64,000 bases of DNA, from contig NW_026570291.1 of the NCBI RefSeq assembly GCF_019649055.1, forward strand, positions 186,001-250,000, written 5' to 3'. Positions 53,501 through 64,000 of this stretch are shown in pieces. A program made the translations under genes and the position numbers. The DNA comes from Paramacrobiotus metropolitanus (Eukaryota; Tardigrada; Eutardigrada; Parachela; Macrobiotidae). Under the pieces are notes generated by a model that did no database searches, was not told the DNA's origin, and saw only the letters and a list, made by a program, of their open reading frames with translations. Every line of letters starts with the position of its first letter. The stretch's first letter is position 1.

Positions 53501-54309
53501 ATCCCTTTAGCAGCAGTTTACCGATACGTTAAAAAATAACACAAACCTGTAGTATGAGGCGCCGCATAGCCCAGCACATACTGCAACTTTGAATACCACA
53601 GAACCGGAAACACCAGTCCGAATGCCGCCATCCAAATGAACACATTGACCAAATCCGCTCTCCATGGCGAGCAACGTCGTTTCCCCGAATCCGGCGTAAA
53701 CCCTACCACGACGCGCTCGATTCCGGCCGCCAAGATCTGCCACAGGACAATCAAATAGAAGAAATAGCTGAAATGATGAATATACGACCGCCCTTGCACA
53801 TGGAACTCATGGCGTTTATACTCCTCGGAATAGTCAATCATCCGCAAGAGGAACACCGCCAGGATATACAGGATTTGCCCCAGGGTGCTGGACAGCAGAA
53901 ACGAATTCACCCCCGACCGCAAATTCCGGCAGCACAGGATGCTGAGCACCAGCAGATTGGACACCAACCCCAACGCCAACAATGTTGGACTGACCACTTC
54001 CACGACGTAGGCCGCCGTAGCCACCCAGTCTTCCACGCTGATGGACCGATTCGGCAAGCCGCTCATGGGATCCACCATAGCCGCGCCATCCCGACTGTAC
54101 GACTGAATACACTGTGATCCCGTGGACACTTCCGGACAGTGATACAGCAGGCCGATCGGCAGGATACAGTCATATTCGGTGCCCTGGCCGGTGATCCGGG
54201 GAAAGATGGAGAAGGGATGGGCCGTGGACAGGCGTGCTGCCGGGTCAATGCAGCTGTTGGTTCTGAAATCCAGATAGGGAATGGGTGCGCGGGATGATGG
54301 CCACGACAT
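50567..54309 (-). CDS. Rhodopsin-like seven-pass receptor, ligand unknown
   Basis: Two minus-strand exons, 54309-53547 and 51027-50567, join in phase across a 2.5 kb intron and give 407 residues. Seven hydrophobic segments lie at about 98-127, 133-158, 176-200, 219-241, 266-292, 325-350 and 359-384. The exon break falls in the second extracellular loop, just before segment 5. Segment 3 ends E-R-V (198-200) in place of D/E-R-Y, and segment 7 has S-S-L-Q-F-I-L-Y where N-P-x-x-Y is usual. The cytoplasmic tail is short and Cys-rich (C-C-R-C-C), a likely palmitoylation site. The 95-residue extracellular N-terminus has five Cys and an N-R-S glycosylation site but no evident signal peptide. Overall shape resembles invertebrate FMRFamide/myosuppressin-type peptide receptors, but this is only an impression. 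Confidence 0.85.
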
Positions 54310-55530
54310 GATGCCGTATTGTGATCAAGTCAATCTGTAAAAGCGTAAACGAGGATTAACGGGATTAATGACCGGAAGTCTGGGGGACGATGGGTTCCTG
54401 TGGGGTAAAAGTGTCAAGTAGTCTTAAGAAAGAGGGTCAACACCTTGCTCCCCCACTCAGAAACTAATTCGGCCTTAACAGCCACAAGACGTTTGACATA
54501 CATATAAACGCACAGATTGCCCAATTATCACGTTACACTGTCAGAATGGGATATATGAGGTTGTAAACCAACCGCTGCGACCAAATTTCTACCATCAAAG
54601 GCCGCTGACAATCAGAGAAACGTCGAATTTTCCGATAGAAAAACCATAAATATATCTTCAACGAAACGGCACAGGCAAATATCCTGTTATTACTAATTCG
54701 CCTAACCTTGTATGTCAATTTTCAGTTCTGACCGGCACGCGCACGAAACCGTATCGATCAACTGGCAAATATCACATTACAAATATATTCGGCATTTCGG
54801 GAACAATATTGTGCTTTGAATGAGTCAGACCCGGGTTCCGAAGCTTATCGATTCGGCAGAAGGTAATAAAGTAGGTAAACTATGGAAAAGTAAGTATTCC
54901 CCGCGTCACAACAACCATCCAAAGTGCAGTAACACTAGCCAGTCGTATGAATATCCCAGACAAACACAACCATCAAGCGTCAACGTGTGTGTGTGCAGTG
55001 TGCACATCAGTGTTTGTCCATTCCACTTTCGGCCCCGGCAATCATTCCAGGGATCGAAAATGGGATTAAAGCCTAATATTCAGTGCATTAACTCCACTGA
55101 CCGACCGCGCTACTCGCCCATACATTAAGCAAACAGGAAAAATCGATAGTGCCCGATCATCCAGCTTCCCACACATACTAGCCTATTATCGTCCCCGACC
55201 CTGTCCTGTACAGTGTACACAAAACCGTAGAACACTCATCCCAAAATGTCGCCAAGGGGTGGGCACATTTGCATCACTGTGTACTTCAGAATTGGCATCG
55301 TCGAGTGCGGCGGAGATAGTGAAGAGAGAAAAGAGCGGTGCTGGGGAAAATTAAGCTCCATGAGCTGAAAAACTGACAAGGCGATCATCGTCAAGAGAGT
55401 CGGCTACGCTATGTGTGTAGCGGATCATGTTTGAGATGGAGATCGCTGCTGGCCATTGCAAACCATGCAGTGCAGCCCCACTATCACCACCGACGATGCA
55501 CCAGCATCACGTAACGAACTGCAAATTCAG
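54310..55530. promoter_or_regulatory. Receptor upstream region
   Basis: Sequence upstream of the receptor start on the minus strand, up to the 5' truncation of the retroelement. It should include the receptor promoter and any leader exons. A 102-codon plus-strand open frame at 54820-55128 has low-complexity, UTR-like content and no recognisable domain. Confidence 0.4.
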
Positions 55531-57404
55531 AGCCCTCATACGGCTCCGTGCGTAAGGACGTTCTTTTAGCGGCGTTACGCAGATATAACGTCCCTGAATA
55601 TTTGATCAGTTACATTAATAATTATTACACGGGATTGGCGATTAAAGTCTATCATAACGATACGTTTTCTGAGCGTATCCCTTTCAATGTCGGACTGTTC
55701 CAGGGTGATACTATGAGTTGTTCGCTGTACCTTATTGCATCTAATTGTGTAATTGAGTTTCTGGAAGAAAATCAAAAACGTGGAATTGCGTTTGATAGCG
55801 TTCCAGAGAAAAAAATAGTTTCTCTCGCATTCGCCGATGATTTGACGCTTGTTACTAACAATAAAGCCAGCATGAAGAGACTGCTACGTGAAGTAAATAT
55901 GCGTATGAAGTCCATCGGGTTGCATTTAAATGCCGGCAAATGCCGCTGTTTTTCACTTTCTAAGGGAATTTCGTCTGATACTGCTTTTGAAATTAATGGG
56001 GAGAGCATTTCAAATATCTCTAACGATCCTATGAAATTTCTGGGTGTTCATATTTTTAATAAAAATCAATCGGTTAACAGTGGAAGTTTAATTTTTTCGA
56101 GCCTGGATGCATTGTTAAAGAAAGTTGACCATCTCAACTTGCGCAGCGTTTTTAAAGTACGAATTTACAATGAATACGTTATGTCATGCATGCGATTTGT
56201 CTTGACAATGCACGATCTTAGCTTATCTACGGTTAACTCGCTCGAAGCACTTGTTAATAAATATCTGAAAAAATGGTTAAATTTGACTGTTTCTGCTAAT
56301 TGTGATTTCTTTTACGTGAACGAGGGATTAAACCTAAAGTCGGTAAAATCTGTGTATCTGCAAGCACATGCAGCTTTCATCGCTGATGCAATATGCTCTG
56401 CAGATGTTGTTGTTGCAGTAATGGCTGGGAGGGTGTTAGCGCAGCTTGTGCTAATGATTCTGTTGTTGTGGACATTGTGCAGTCCACGGTCGAAGCCGGC
56501 AGGCAATCGGGGTCTAATAAATCGGCAATTAAGAGGCTGGTGAATAAGAAAGTGAGGCAACATGTGTCCGCTTCTAAAGAAAACCGCATCGACTCATTAA
56601 TTCAGCAGGGAGCGTGGCGGGAAATCGCAAAGGCACAGATAGTTGATGCTCCTTGGAAATCCGTTTTGTATGATCTTTCTGAGAACATCGTTTCCTTTAT
56701 GATCGAATCGGCTCTAAATATTTCTCCCTCTTTTACCAATTTGCTAAAGTGGGGACAGATTGTGTCAGCCAAGTGTGATTTGTGTGGGGCCGATAAAGGA
56801 TCTCTGTGTCACATAATTAATAGCTGTCCGGTATCGCTTAATAGCCACAGATACACTTGGCGGCATAACAGCGTCTTACAAGCTATCTTTCTCTCTTTGA
56901 CCGGTGTGGCTGATAAAACTAAATGGGAAGTTCTATGTGATCTCAATCCTAACAGCTATGAGACTCATGTTAGTACTGTCCCTGTTGATGTCTTCCTACT
57001 TCCCTTTCTCCTGACTTGTGTTGCATTAACCGCCGGGAGAAGCGTCTTATTTTAGCGGAGCTGACCATTCCCTTTGAGACCGTACAGGGATTCGCCAATG
57101 CCGAGGCACGGAAACACACGCGTTACACCCCGCTGGTACAACAACTAACCGGCGCCGGCTGGCAGGCGGACTACTACCATCTCGCAATAGGTTCAAGGGA
57201 ATGGTCGCACGTGACGCCATGATCAGTATGGACAAAATAGCCAACACCATCCGGCCGGTTACCGCCTTACCGCAATCGAAGTCGCTGTTTAAAAACTTAA
57301 TGACTATTGCTGTGTCTTGCTCATATGTTATCTTTTTAAATAAATCTAACAAGGACTGGACAGTACCAGGCCCAAGTAATTTGTTCAATGTTCATGCACG
57401 CTAG
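55530..57404 (+). mobile_element. Decayed non-LTR retroelement, 5'-truncated
   Basis: A plus-strand reverse transcriptase is entered mid-domain: S-V-R-K-D-V-L at about 55541, so catalytic block A is lost. Then come F-Q-G-D-T-M-S, the catalytic A-F-A-D-D-L-T (near 55829) and L-H-L-N-A-G-K-C. Similarity continues in other frames: a second open frame (about 56400-57055) carries a C-x2-C-x8-H-x4-C finger at about 56776-56830, a third (about 57030-57210) has L-A-E-L-T-I-P-F-E, and a fourth begins I-G-S-R-G-M-V-A-R-D near 57190. At least three frameshifts mean no full-length protein is made. The finger after the reverse transcriptase and the C-terminal E-L-T-x-P-F-E and G-S-R-G motifs resemble R2/NeSL-type elements with a C-terminal restriction-like endonuclease; the clade is inferred. 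Confidence 0.8.
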
Positions 57405-57880
57405 TCGTTCTTCCTCGCCGGTCGTCCTCAGCACGGTCGACAATGATGCTGTTTCAGATTAGTGTCCGATCTCATGTTTTCCGATTATTGTTGTTGTGGC
57501 AATCTGTTCCGTTACACTTTACCTTATTGCGATTGTAATAAAATAAGACTGTACAGTTGTAAGAAAGAACAGGCCAGATTTTCAGTTTAGTCTCTCCATG
57601 CTTTCCTTTTACTCCATTTTGTTTTGAAAATTTTGTTGAAAATTTCACGAAATTAAAATTAAATTTAATGCTGCTGGAGGTTTTGGGTTTTAACGCCGGG
57701 AGACTAAGCGACAGTAAGGCGAAAGAAAAAAGCATATAAGTACAAAATATATAAACATAAGTAATTATTACTGTCCTGTTCTTTCACGCAACTATAAGAA
57801 TAGTGTTCTGGCAGTAATTCCAGGACCTGCGCGCCTGGGTAGGGACTAAATCGCAATAAAGGTTGTATTTTTTTACCAAG
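57405..57880. other. Non-coding stretch after the retroelement
   Basis: AT-rich sequence with no recognisable gene. It could include the 3' end of the retroelement; no poly-A tail or target-site duplication was identified. Confidence 0.3.
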
Positions 57881-58030
57881 GCTATTTTTCCATCTCTGAT
57901 TTATGTGGCCATCGGAAGCGGCGGCGCTGTGTACTGTGCGATCACCATGATTGGAATGTTATATTCCGTGTCCGTTTTCCTTAATCAAGATTATTCAAGC
58001 CTCAATCTTGAGCTGGCCGATGGCTTATAG
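57881..58030 (+). CDS. Orphan terminal exon encoding a membrane segment (candidate)
   Basis: Follows an acceptor-like tract (TTTTTTTACCAAG) and runs 49 codons to a stop. It encodes a hydrophobic segment (I-F-P-S-L-I-Y-V-A-I-G-S-G-G-A-V-Y-C-A, then I-T-M-I-G-M-L-Y-S-V-S-V-F-L) and a short acidic tail. Composition is unlike the surrounding non-coding DNA. I could not find the upstream exons, so it may be the last exon of an undetected gene, a gene fragment or chance. Confidence 0.3.
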   Translation, partial: AIFPSLIYVAIGSGGAVYCAITMIGMLYSVSVFLNQDYSSLNLELADGL

Positions 58031-61000
58031 AGCGACATTTTAATCATACCACCAAGTGCATACATAAACGCTATTCAATCAAGTTCACTTGATTTTCACT
58101 CAAAAGATAAATTCACAAATAAAACCTGTTTTCCCTATAGCGCGTCTCACTGCGCGACTGGACACTGCGATAAACCGTTGATGATGCTTCCCAGCTGCTG
58201 TCGACATACACGTCAAACGATTTCCAGATGCTCGCCTGACTCACACACAACCCGAACCCATTTTTCACAATTCGTCACTTGTGGTCTTTTCATTTTGAAC
58301 ACGAACGCCAATTAGCTACGAATATTGTCATGATGCGCAAGCTGACATGCTGCACGTCTCGTGCAGAAACTTTTGTCAACGAAAAATCTTCTCCTATTAC
58401 TTAATTTCAGGAATTACTATAAGTTCAGTGCGCAATATCCACATAATATGGATAAGCTTTCCAGAGCTTTTGGCACGGACAAAAGGAAAAATGCTGATGC
58501 GTTTTTAAATGCGGTTCGTAAATAACAGCTAGTCAGCACTTTCCTCACGTAAGAATGGAAAATTTTGAACTATCGACAAAGTACAAGCGTAATCCTCATA
58601 ATTCCGCAATTATCGCCCTCAATTTGTATGCTACAAAAAATTATCAACTGCCTATCTGCAACTGAATTTTGTCCATTTTAGGTTGTACCACATATCCGAC
58701 AAGTGCTACGTTTTATGGTCACGACGCGTCAGTATGTGGGCGATCAAAAATTAATTCAAAAAGCCTATCTGCCTCGCCAAACTGAATTAATTAGACGACG
58801 ACTAGCGTGTATATTACACTTGAATTACCTAACTTGCGGTAACAGGAAACCGGTTTGATATAATTACCCGACTAAACTATCACGCACTGCGCTTCCGAAA
58901 TGAAAAGTTGGTCAAAAAGTCAAAATTTCCGAAAATCGATCGCGAACAGAAAAACCGGAAACCTTAAAACACATAAAACAACGGAAGCACGATAAAATTA
59001 AGGCGATACTGTACACAAATGCAGTTCTTTTTACAAAACTGAAGAAAACTGTGCGCAGAGGAACTCTAGCAGCAATTCAAATTTACGATTCGCTTTCTAT
59101 GTCATGATTGCATAAGCGATGATATTTATGCGCATAATGAAAGTGAAAGCAGTGGAATATGGAATCAGGCGATTACGCACAAGGCTGCCCATTAAAAGGA
59201 GCCTCAAACTCATCAAGCTCACCACATAAACTTGTCAACCACAGAAATATTAAGTCAACAGCAGCGCCATGCAGCACAAATAAAAACAAATGTAAATTCT
59301 GAACGGTCAAGAGGCCAGATTGTCAGCTGAAACACGCATTATCGATAGCCGTTTCACCGGTCGTTGGAAGTTTAAAAAATTAGCTTAATCGTCATTATTA
59401 AGAATTAGACGCAATGTCCTAAAATAAGGCATAAAATTTCACTGCGGATCCTAGAAAACTTTTCTAAATCTTCAAAAAAATTCCAACAAATATACTTAGT
59501 TATAAATTAGCCAGATAAGGCGCATCGTAAAAAATTTTTGATTTCCGATTATCCTGAAGAAATTAGCTAATTGTGAGTACATATTTCAAGAAAATTTTTA
59601 AAAATTCTGTAATGACTAAGGCAGCAACAGTGTGAAGAGTAATATTTCAGTTTTCACCCATGCCCGAATTCAAAAATAATCTCACGTGGAACTTATCAGC
59701 TTATCTTATCGCCTATGCAAATTTAAATTCCGCATAGTTACACTGGAAAATATTATTCGTTAAAATGTAAATATTAATTCTGGAATGTCTTACATTTTGT
59801 GCCGCTTGAAAACAGGTGTGAATATTCACTTTGACAGTTGCGCCTGCATGACGCTGTATTAGCCGTGATGGAGATCTCGTGTTCGGGCAATCCTTGGCCC
59901 AGATCAAAAGCAATTTCCGGCTGCCAATCTACAAGAAGAAAATAGACTTTCAATGGCTTCTCAAATTCAATAAGCAATCCAATCCCTGCTGGCGCAAACA
60001 ACAAACTACTTGCATACAATCAAAGCGCCCACTGCCCAGGATCAACCCGCACGCTGCGATCGATTATTAGCAGGATCCCGGTAAAATCCACAAAAAAATG
60101 TTTTCTGTAAACGGTGCGCTCTGACCGTTGTCAACAATGAAAATTCGATCAGATGCACCCGCTAAGAAGCAGTATTAATGACTGTTGTCGGCAAACAGTG
60201 GCTGTGGCGATCGATTTCCTGCTAGAAGATGCATTCGGAGAAGAGATCTAGAAAATTTTGATGGATTTGCCTGGGCAATATTACGCTGGCTAAACTGACA
60301 GCAAGAGCACTGTGCCGAGAGAAAGATGGCCAATCGACACCAAAATGAATCTGCGCAAAATGGCTACACGAAATGAATGCAGGCCATCGCAATCGGCTGC
60401 TGTACAGCTCTGCCTGCCTGTTTGGCGGCTCGCAATTTTTCGTTCTCGTATGCGGAGGCTTTTCACTGAACCGAAAGAGAATGGAGCCCCGCCTCCGGTG
60501 GTTTCTCTCGGTTAGTCATGCGGAGTACGCGGTGTTGTTTGTAACACAGTAGCGCAGGCATTCCCTCACTGCGTTTCCGGTGCCTGGGAATCTTGCATTA
60601 CTACAACAGTTATCGAAAATATTCATTGCTTTTTGGTTTTACATTTGACATGGCGGCGATAGTAGCTACTGATGGAAAAATCTTTATGCTTAAAAAATTA
60701 TCTAAGCGAGTCGGAAATTCTTAATAAAGCCATGAGCTCCGCAGAGCGGTCTGCAGTCTGCACTCTGCAGAGTGCATATTGGGTGACATTCCCCCCGGTA
60801 ATGCTCAGCTCTCCACATCACAACCCTGCAGCTTTTCTTATGGGCCATTCTTATGCCAAAAAACATGTGTTTCATTTTCGCACGTTGTTGTGGTTTTACG
60901 TAAGGATCCCATCCTGAATCCGCAATGGGTGTAGTTTATTGGTTTCTTGGTTATCTTTCTGATGTTCAATTATGTTTCGTTAGTCTCAGAGGTATATGGT

Positions 61001-61742
61001 TCCCGTTCTGTAGTATTTCAAGTGCATGGCAGTAGCCTGGTAGCCTGATAACACGGGCCAGGTTTTGATAGATTTCCGTTTGTGTTTCACTGTTTCTGAA
61101 CTTTTCGCATGTCATCAGTCGCCTGGCCCAGCGCACTTTGATCGTGAATGAGTTCGTGATTCTTGCGCTTTTCGTGGCGCTTTCGTTCTCATTTGGAATT
61201 AACGTTCTTTTTGAGGGCGATTTCGTTGTATCTAGAAGGTACGTGGTGCTGTGCGTGACGGTTTGCTAGCAAGCTGATGCTTGCTAATTACCGATCACAT
61301 GCTATCAAAATGATGCTGGCGTCTCTGATTAGCTCTTTGACGCCTGCATCTTACAATGAAGTCTTTTCGCTTGTAAAACGCGAACCGTAATCAAAAAGGA
61401 CATTTTGCTGAAATTGATCCTGTCGAGTTTTTCACACTACTACCAAAATGTATTCAGATAATAGTGGTAATACTTACTGAAATTCAGGCAATTGTAGCCA
61501 TACTGTAGTGAGTGTAGCCATACTGTAATCTCACTGCTGCTGCTATTAATCCTAATGTTCTTCTTGAATATTCTGTACTAGTTTCTAAATATTCACTGCT
61601 AGTAACGTTATAATTCGCAGTACCAGTGGCTCTAAATTTTTGTTAACAATTTTATAATCAGTAATGTAATGGGTATTATTTGTACGTAATTGAACGTAAT
61701 TTTGAGGTTTTGCTTCATAATTCATTCCAGAAAGGCAGCGCA
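58031..61742. other. Long non-coding interval upstream of the Ariadne-like gene
   Basis: About 3.7 kb with only short open frames lacking recognisable content (for example 60312-60515 and 60672-60917, plus). It should contain the promoter and leader of the Ariadne-like gene. The coding exon begins at an acceptor (CATTCCAG) 12 bases before its ATG, so at least one upstream non-coding exon lies in or beyond this interval. Confidence 0.4.
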
Positions 61743-63912
61743 ATGGAGAGTGACGAAGAAATGGGCTACGATTACGACGCCGACGACAACCTGGACTTTG
61801 CCACTCCCCCCTCCACCTCCAACTCCGCCCGGCCGCGCCCCGTCCACGCAGGTGCTGGTGATTACGGACTGAATGATTCCGTGGACGAAGATGACGGGGA
61901 GTTCGATGATCACATTGGCAGTGACGAGGATGTCAGTCTGGATGACGATCTCGGTCTGAGCGGCGATGGACGCTTTCGCCGCGAATCACAAGTCCTCTCC
62001 TCATCCCTCCGCGAAGCCGGCGTTTCCGGCGCGGGAGCGTTGAACAGCCCCTCTGCGGGTGGGAAGGAACCGCTGCATGCCATCTCCACCAGTGGACAAG
62101 ATGTGCCGTACGATGTCCTCTCGCCGGAACAGATCTGCCAGTACATGACGGAGGTGGTGCGAGAAGTCAATCAAGTGCTCCAGGTTAGCGATTGTATTAT
62201 TATAATCATTACTGTCTGCGTTTTACAATTTTATTCGAGTTTTATATGGTTGGTTTGGCAAGTGAATTGGTAGTTCTTACTGAATTTTGCGGTATACAGT
62301 ATATTTGGCTGGGTTAGTTAGTTTATGAATTTCGCTTGTTTGTACGTTGGGTGCTCCAAACTCCAAAATCATACGAACTATAAGTACTGCTTCGTTTGAA
62401 TGCGCGGTGCTCTTCTGTATTTTAGCTTCCCACGACAACTGTCAGGCTGTTATTGAGTCAACTGAACTGGGATAAAGAAAGTCTGATGGAACGATTTTTT
62501 GAGGATAGTGAAAAGTTGTTCCAGGATGCTCATGTTGTCTGCCGATCGGATTCGATCGGATCGGATAAAGAGGATATGCATGCTGCAAGTACATCGGTAA
62601 GTCCTTGTTGTTTTCTTTAAATAGTATTCAGATCTTGGCCTTAAATTAATATTGAGATCTTTAAATTATTATTTATGATAAAGCTTGACGATGATAGGTG
62701 ATGGTTTTAGATTTTTTTTATGGTGAAAGATTTTAAACGAGAAATATGCCGCGCTCAGTTGGTACTGGTAATACTTGCGATTAATGTGAGACCACTTACT
62801 GCATACCTATTGTACTTACTGCATACCTGTACGGTAAGTCATTTTGATCACGCAATTTAAAAACACAACCGAACTTTGCGATTGCCTTATTAGGCTACTT
62901 GTTTCGAAACATTATGGTTTCTCTCCATGGTGTTGTCAGATAGCACTCATAGTAGCATGAATTATTAGTATAGTTTACGGTGCAAATTAGTGGCATCGGT
63001 ACTATTTTGAATATTTGAAATTGAATTGATTGGTGGTTTTACAGAAAGAAACATGCGAGATTTGCTACACAACTTTGAAAAGCGGTTCTGGTGATTGGAA
63101 GGGCACGGATTGTGGTCATCGGTTCTGTGGGAGTTGCTGGAAAACATACTTGACCGGAAAGATTGTGGATGAGAACATAACGTATAAGATTGAATGTCCG
63201 GCGCATGATTGTCACATTTTGGTGGATGATGTATTTGTGATGCAAGTGATCAGCAATAGTCATAACGTGAGGAGAAAATATCAGCATGGAATCACCAATT
63301 CTTTCGTGGAATCCCATCGCTGTATGCGATGGTGTCCCGGTGCAGATTGTTTATACGCGGTGCGAGTCCGCTCGGCGGAGTGGATGCCGGTCAAATGTAC
63401 CCAGTGTCAAACTACCTTCTGCTTTCTCTGCGGCCAACCTTGGTGCGTTTGATTATCGAAGCGTGTATAAATGAATACTCGTACTGAATATGATTTCATT
63501 TTCAAATTCTGCAAGTGGTTATCAGAAAATGGCATATGTATGTATATTCGGTGTATACGCATTTTAATTCGTATACAATACATTTAGAAGTTTTAGCTGC
63601 CTTGGTTTTAGCAACAACATTCGCATTCGAAATGTTTTGCCAATTAAACCATACGAAACCATGCTGTCTGGAATTGTTAGTTAGTGACACCGTATGTTTG
63701 CACTTGTAGGCATGATCCAGTGACATGTGATGTTCTGAAACGATGGAGGAAAAAGTGTGCGGATGACAGCGAGACCAGCAACTGGATTGCTGCTAATACC
63801 AAGGAGTGTCCCACGTGCCACGCTACAATTGAAAAGGCAATTCGATTGAATTCTTTCTAAGGAGGATTAGTGATTAATTTTTCTTTGCAGGATGGTGGTT
63901 GCAATCATGTTG
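61743..63912 (+). CDS. ARIH1: Ariadne-1-like RBR E3 ubiquitin ligase, 5' part
   Basis: Transfers ubiquitin from E2 enzymes such as UBCH7 through a RING1-IBR-RING2 module and partners with neddylated cullins. Exons in the window: 61743-62183, 62426-62596, 63045-63442, 63710-63836 and 63891-63912 (386 residues); the rest lies beyond the edge. The N-terminus is acidic and Gly/Ser-rich, as in the family ([12 protein letters not shown]). A UBA-like region spans about 130-185 ([12 protein letters not shown], then L-L-L-S-Q-L-N-W-D). RING1 starts at Cys208 (C-E-I-C, then C-G-H-R-F-C); the IBR follows (W-C-P-G-A-D-C, C-T-Q-C, F-C-F-L-C-G); RING2 opens with C-P-T-C then G-G-C-N-H. The catalytic RING2 Cys is past the window. 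Intron 4 has a GC donor (AAG then GCAATT). The start follows a splice acceptor by 12 bases. Confidence 0.93.
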
Positions 63913-64000
63913 GTAAGTTCTATGCTTGCTAATACTATGAAGTACCAAAATGCTTCCTTAGACTGCCCATACGAGCATTGATACATGTTAGAGCAGTTAT
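63913..64000 (+). other. Start of an Ariadne-like gene intron
   Basis: Follows the GTAAGT donor after codon position 1 of the residue after G-G-C-N-H-V. An acceptor-like TTAG near 63961 would lead quickly to a stop codon in phase, so the true next exon, which should carry the RING2 catalytic Cys, probably lies beyond the window. Confidence 0.5.

Overview
The window is nuclear DNA from an invertebrate animal. Most genes are split by short GT-AG introns (many of 45-120 bases), and the proteins include animal-specific families: a full-length tensin, an Ariadne-type ubiquitin ligase, SMYD-like SET/MYND proteins, and a rhodopsin-like receptor. The compact genes would suit a small ecdysozoan such as a tardigrade, but nothing here fixes the species and that is only a guess. 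Gene models below were spliced by hand and checked for reading phase; no alignment was run.

Layout. 1.1-2.0 kb (minus): riboflavin kinase. 3.0-7.7 kb (plus): a long coiled-coil protein of unknown function. 8.5-11.5 kb (minus): eEF1A with a 5'-UTR intron. 10.5-15.8 kb: largely non-coding, probably tensin upstream sequence. 15.8-27.9 kb (plus): tensin (PTP, C2, long disordered linker, SH2, PTB). 29.0-30.5 kb (plus): a small four-pass membrane protein with a proline-rich tail. 30.6-34.8 kb: gene-free, with a direct repeat, a 1.1 kb TTAA-flanked inverted-repeat element and two GC-rich hairpins.

34.8-46.1 kb (minus): two tandem SMYD-like genes, A and B, with the same ten-exon structure. Each carries a long C-terminal region I do not recognise. 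The 3' tails of two retroelements lie between them. 46.5-49.4 kb (plus): two small unrecognised genes. 50.6-54.3 kb (minus): a seven-pass receptor in two exons. 55.5-57.4 kb: a decayed non-LTR retroelement. 57.4-61.7 kb: mostly non-coding, with one orphan membrane-type exon. 61.7 kb to the window end (plus): the 5' part of an Ariadne-1-like RBR ligase, cut by the window edge.

The genes do not form one pathway. The most notable points are the SMYD pair with degenerate SET domains and a shared novel C-terminal region, a tensin that keeps the catalytic Cys-x5-Arg loop, and a series of one- or two-base deletions in otherwise intact conserved genes (eEF1A, tensin, probably the coiled-coil gene) that look like consensus errors in the assembly.
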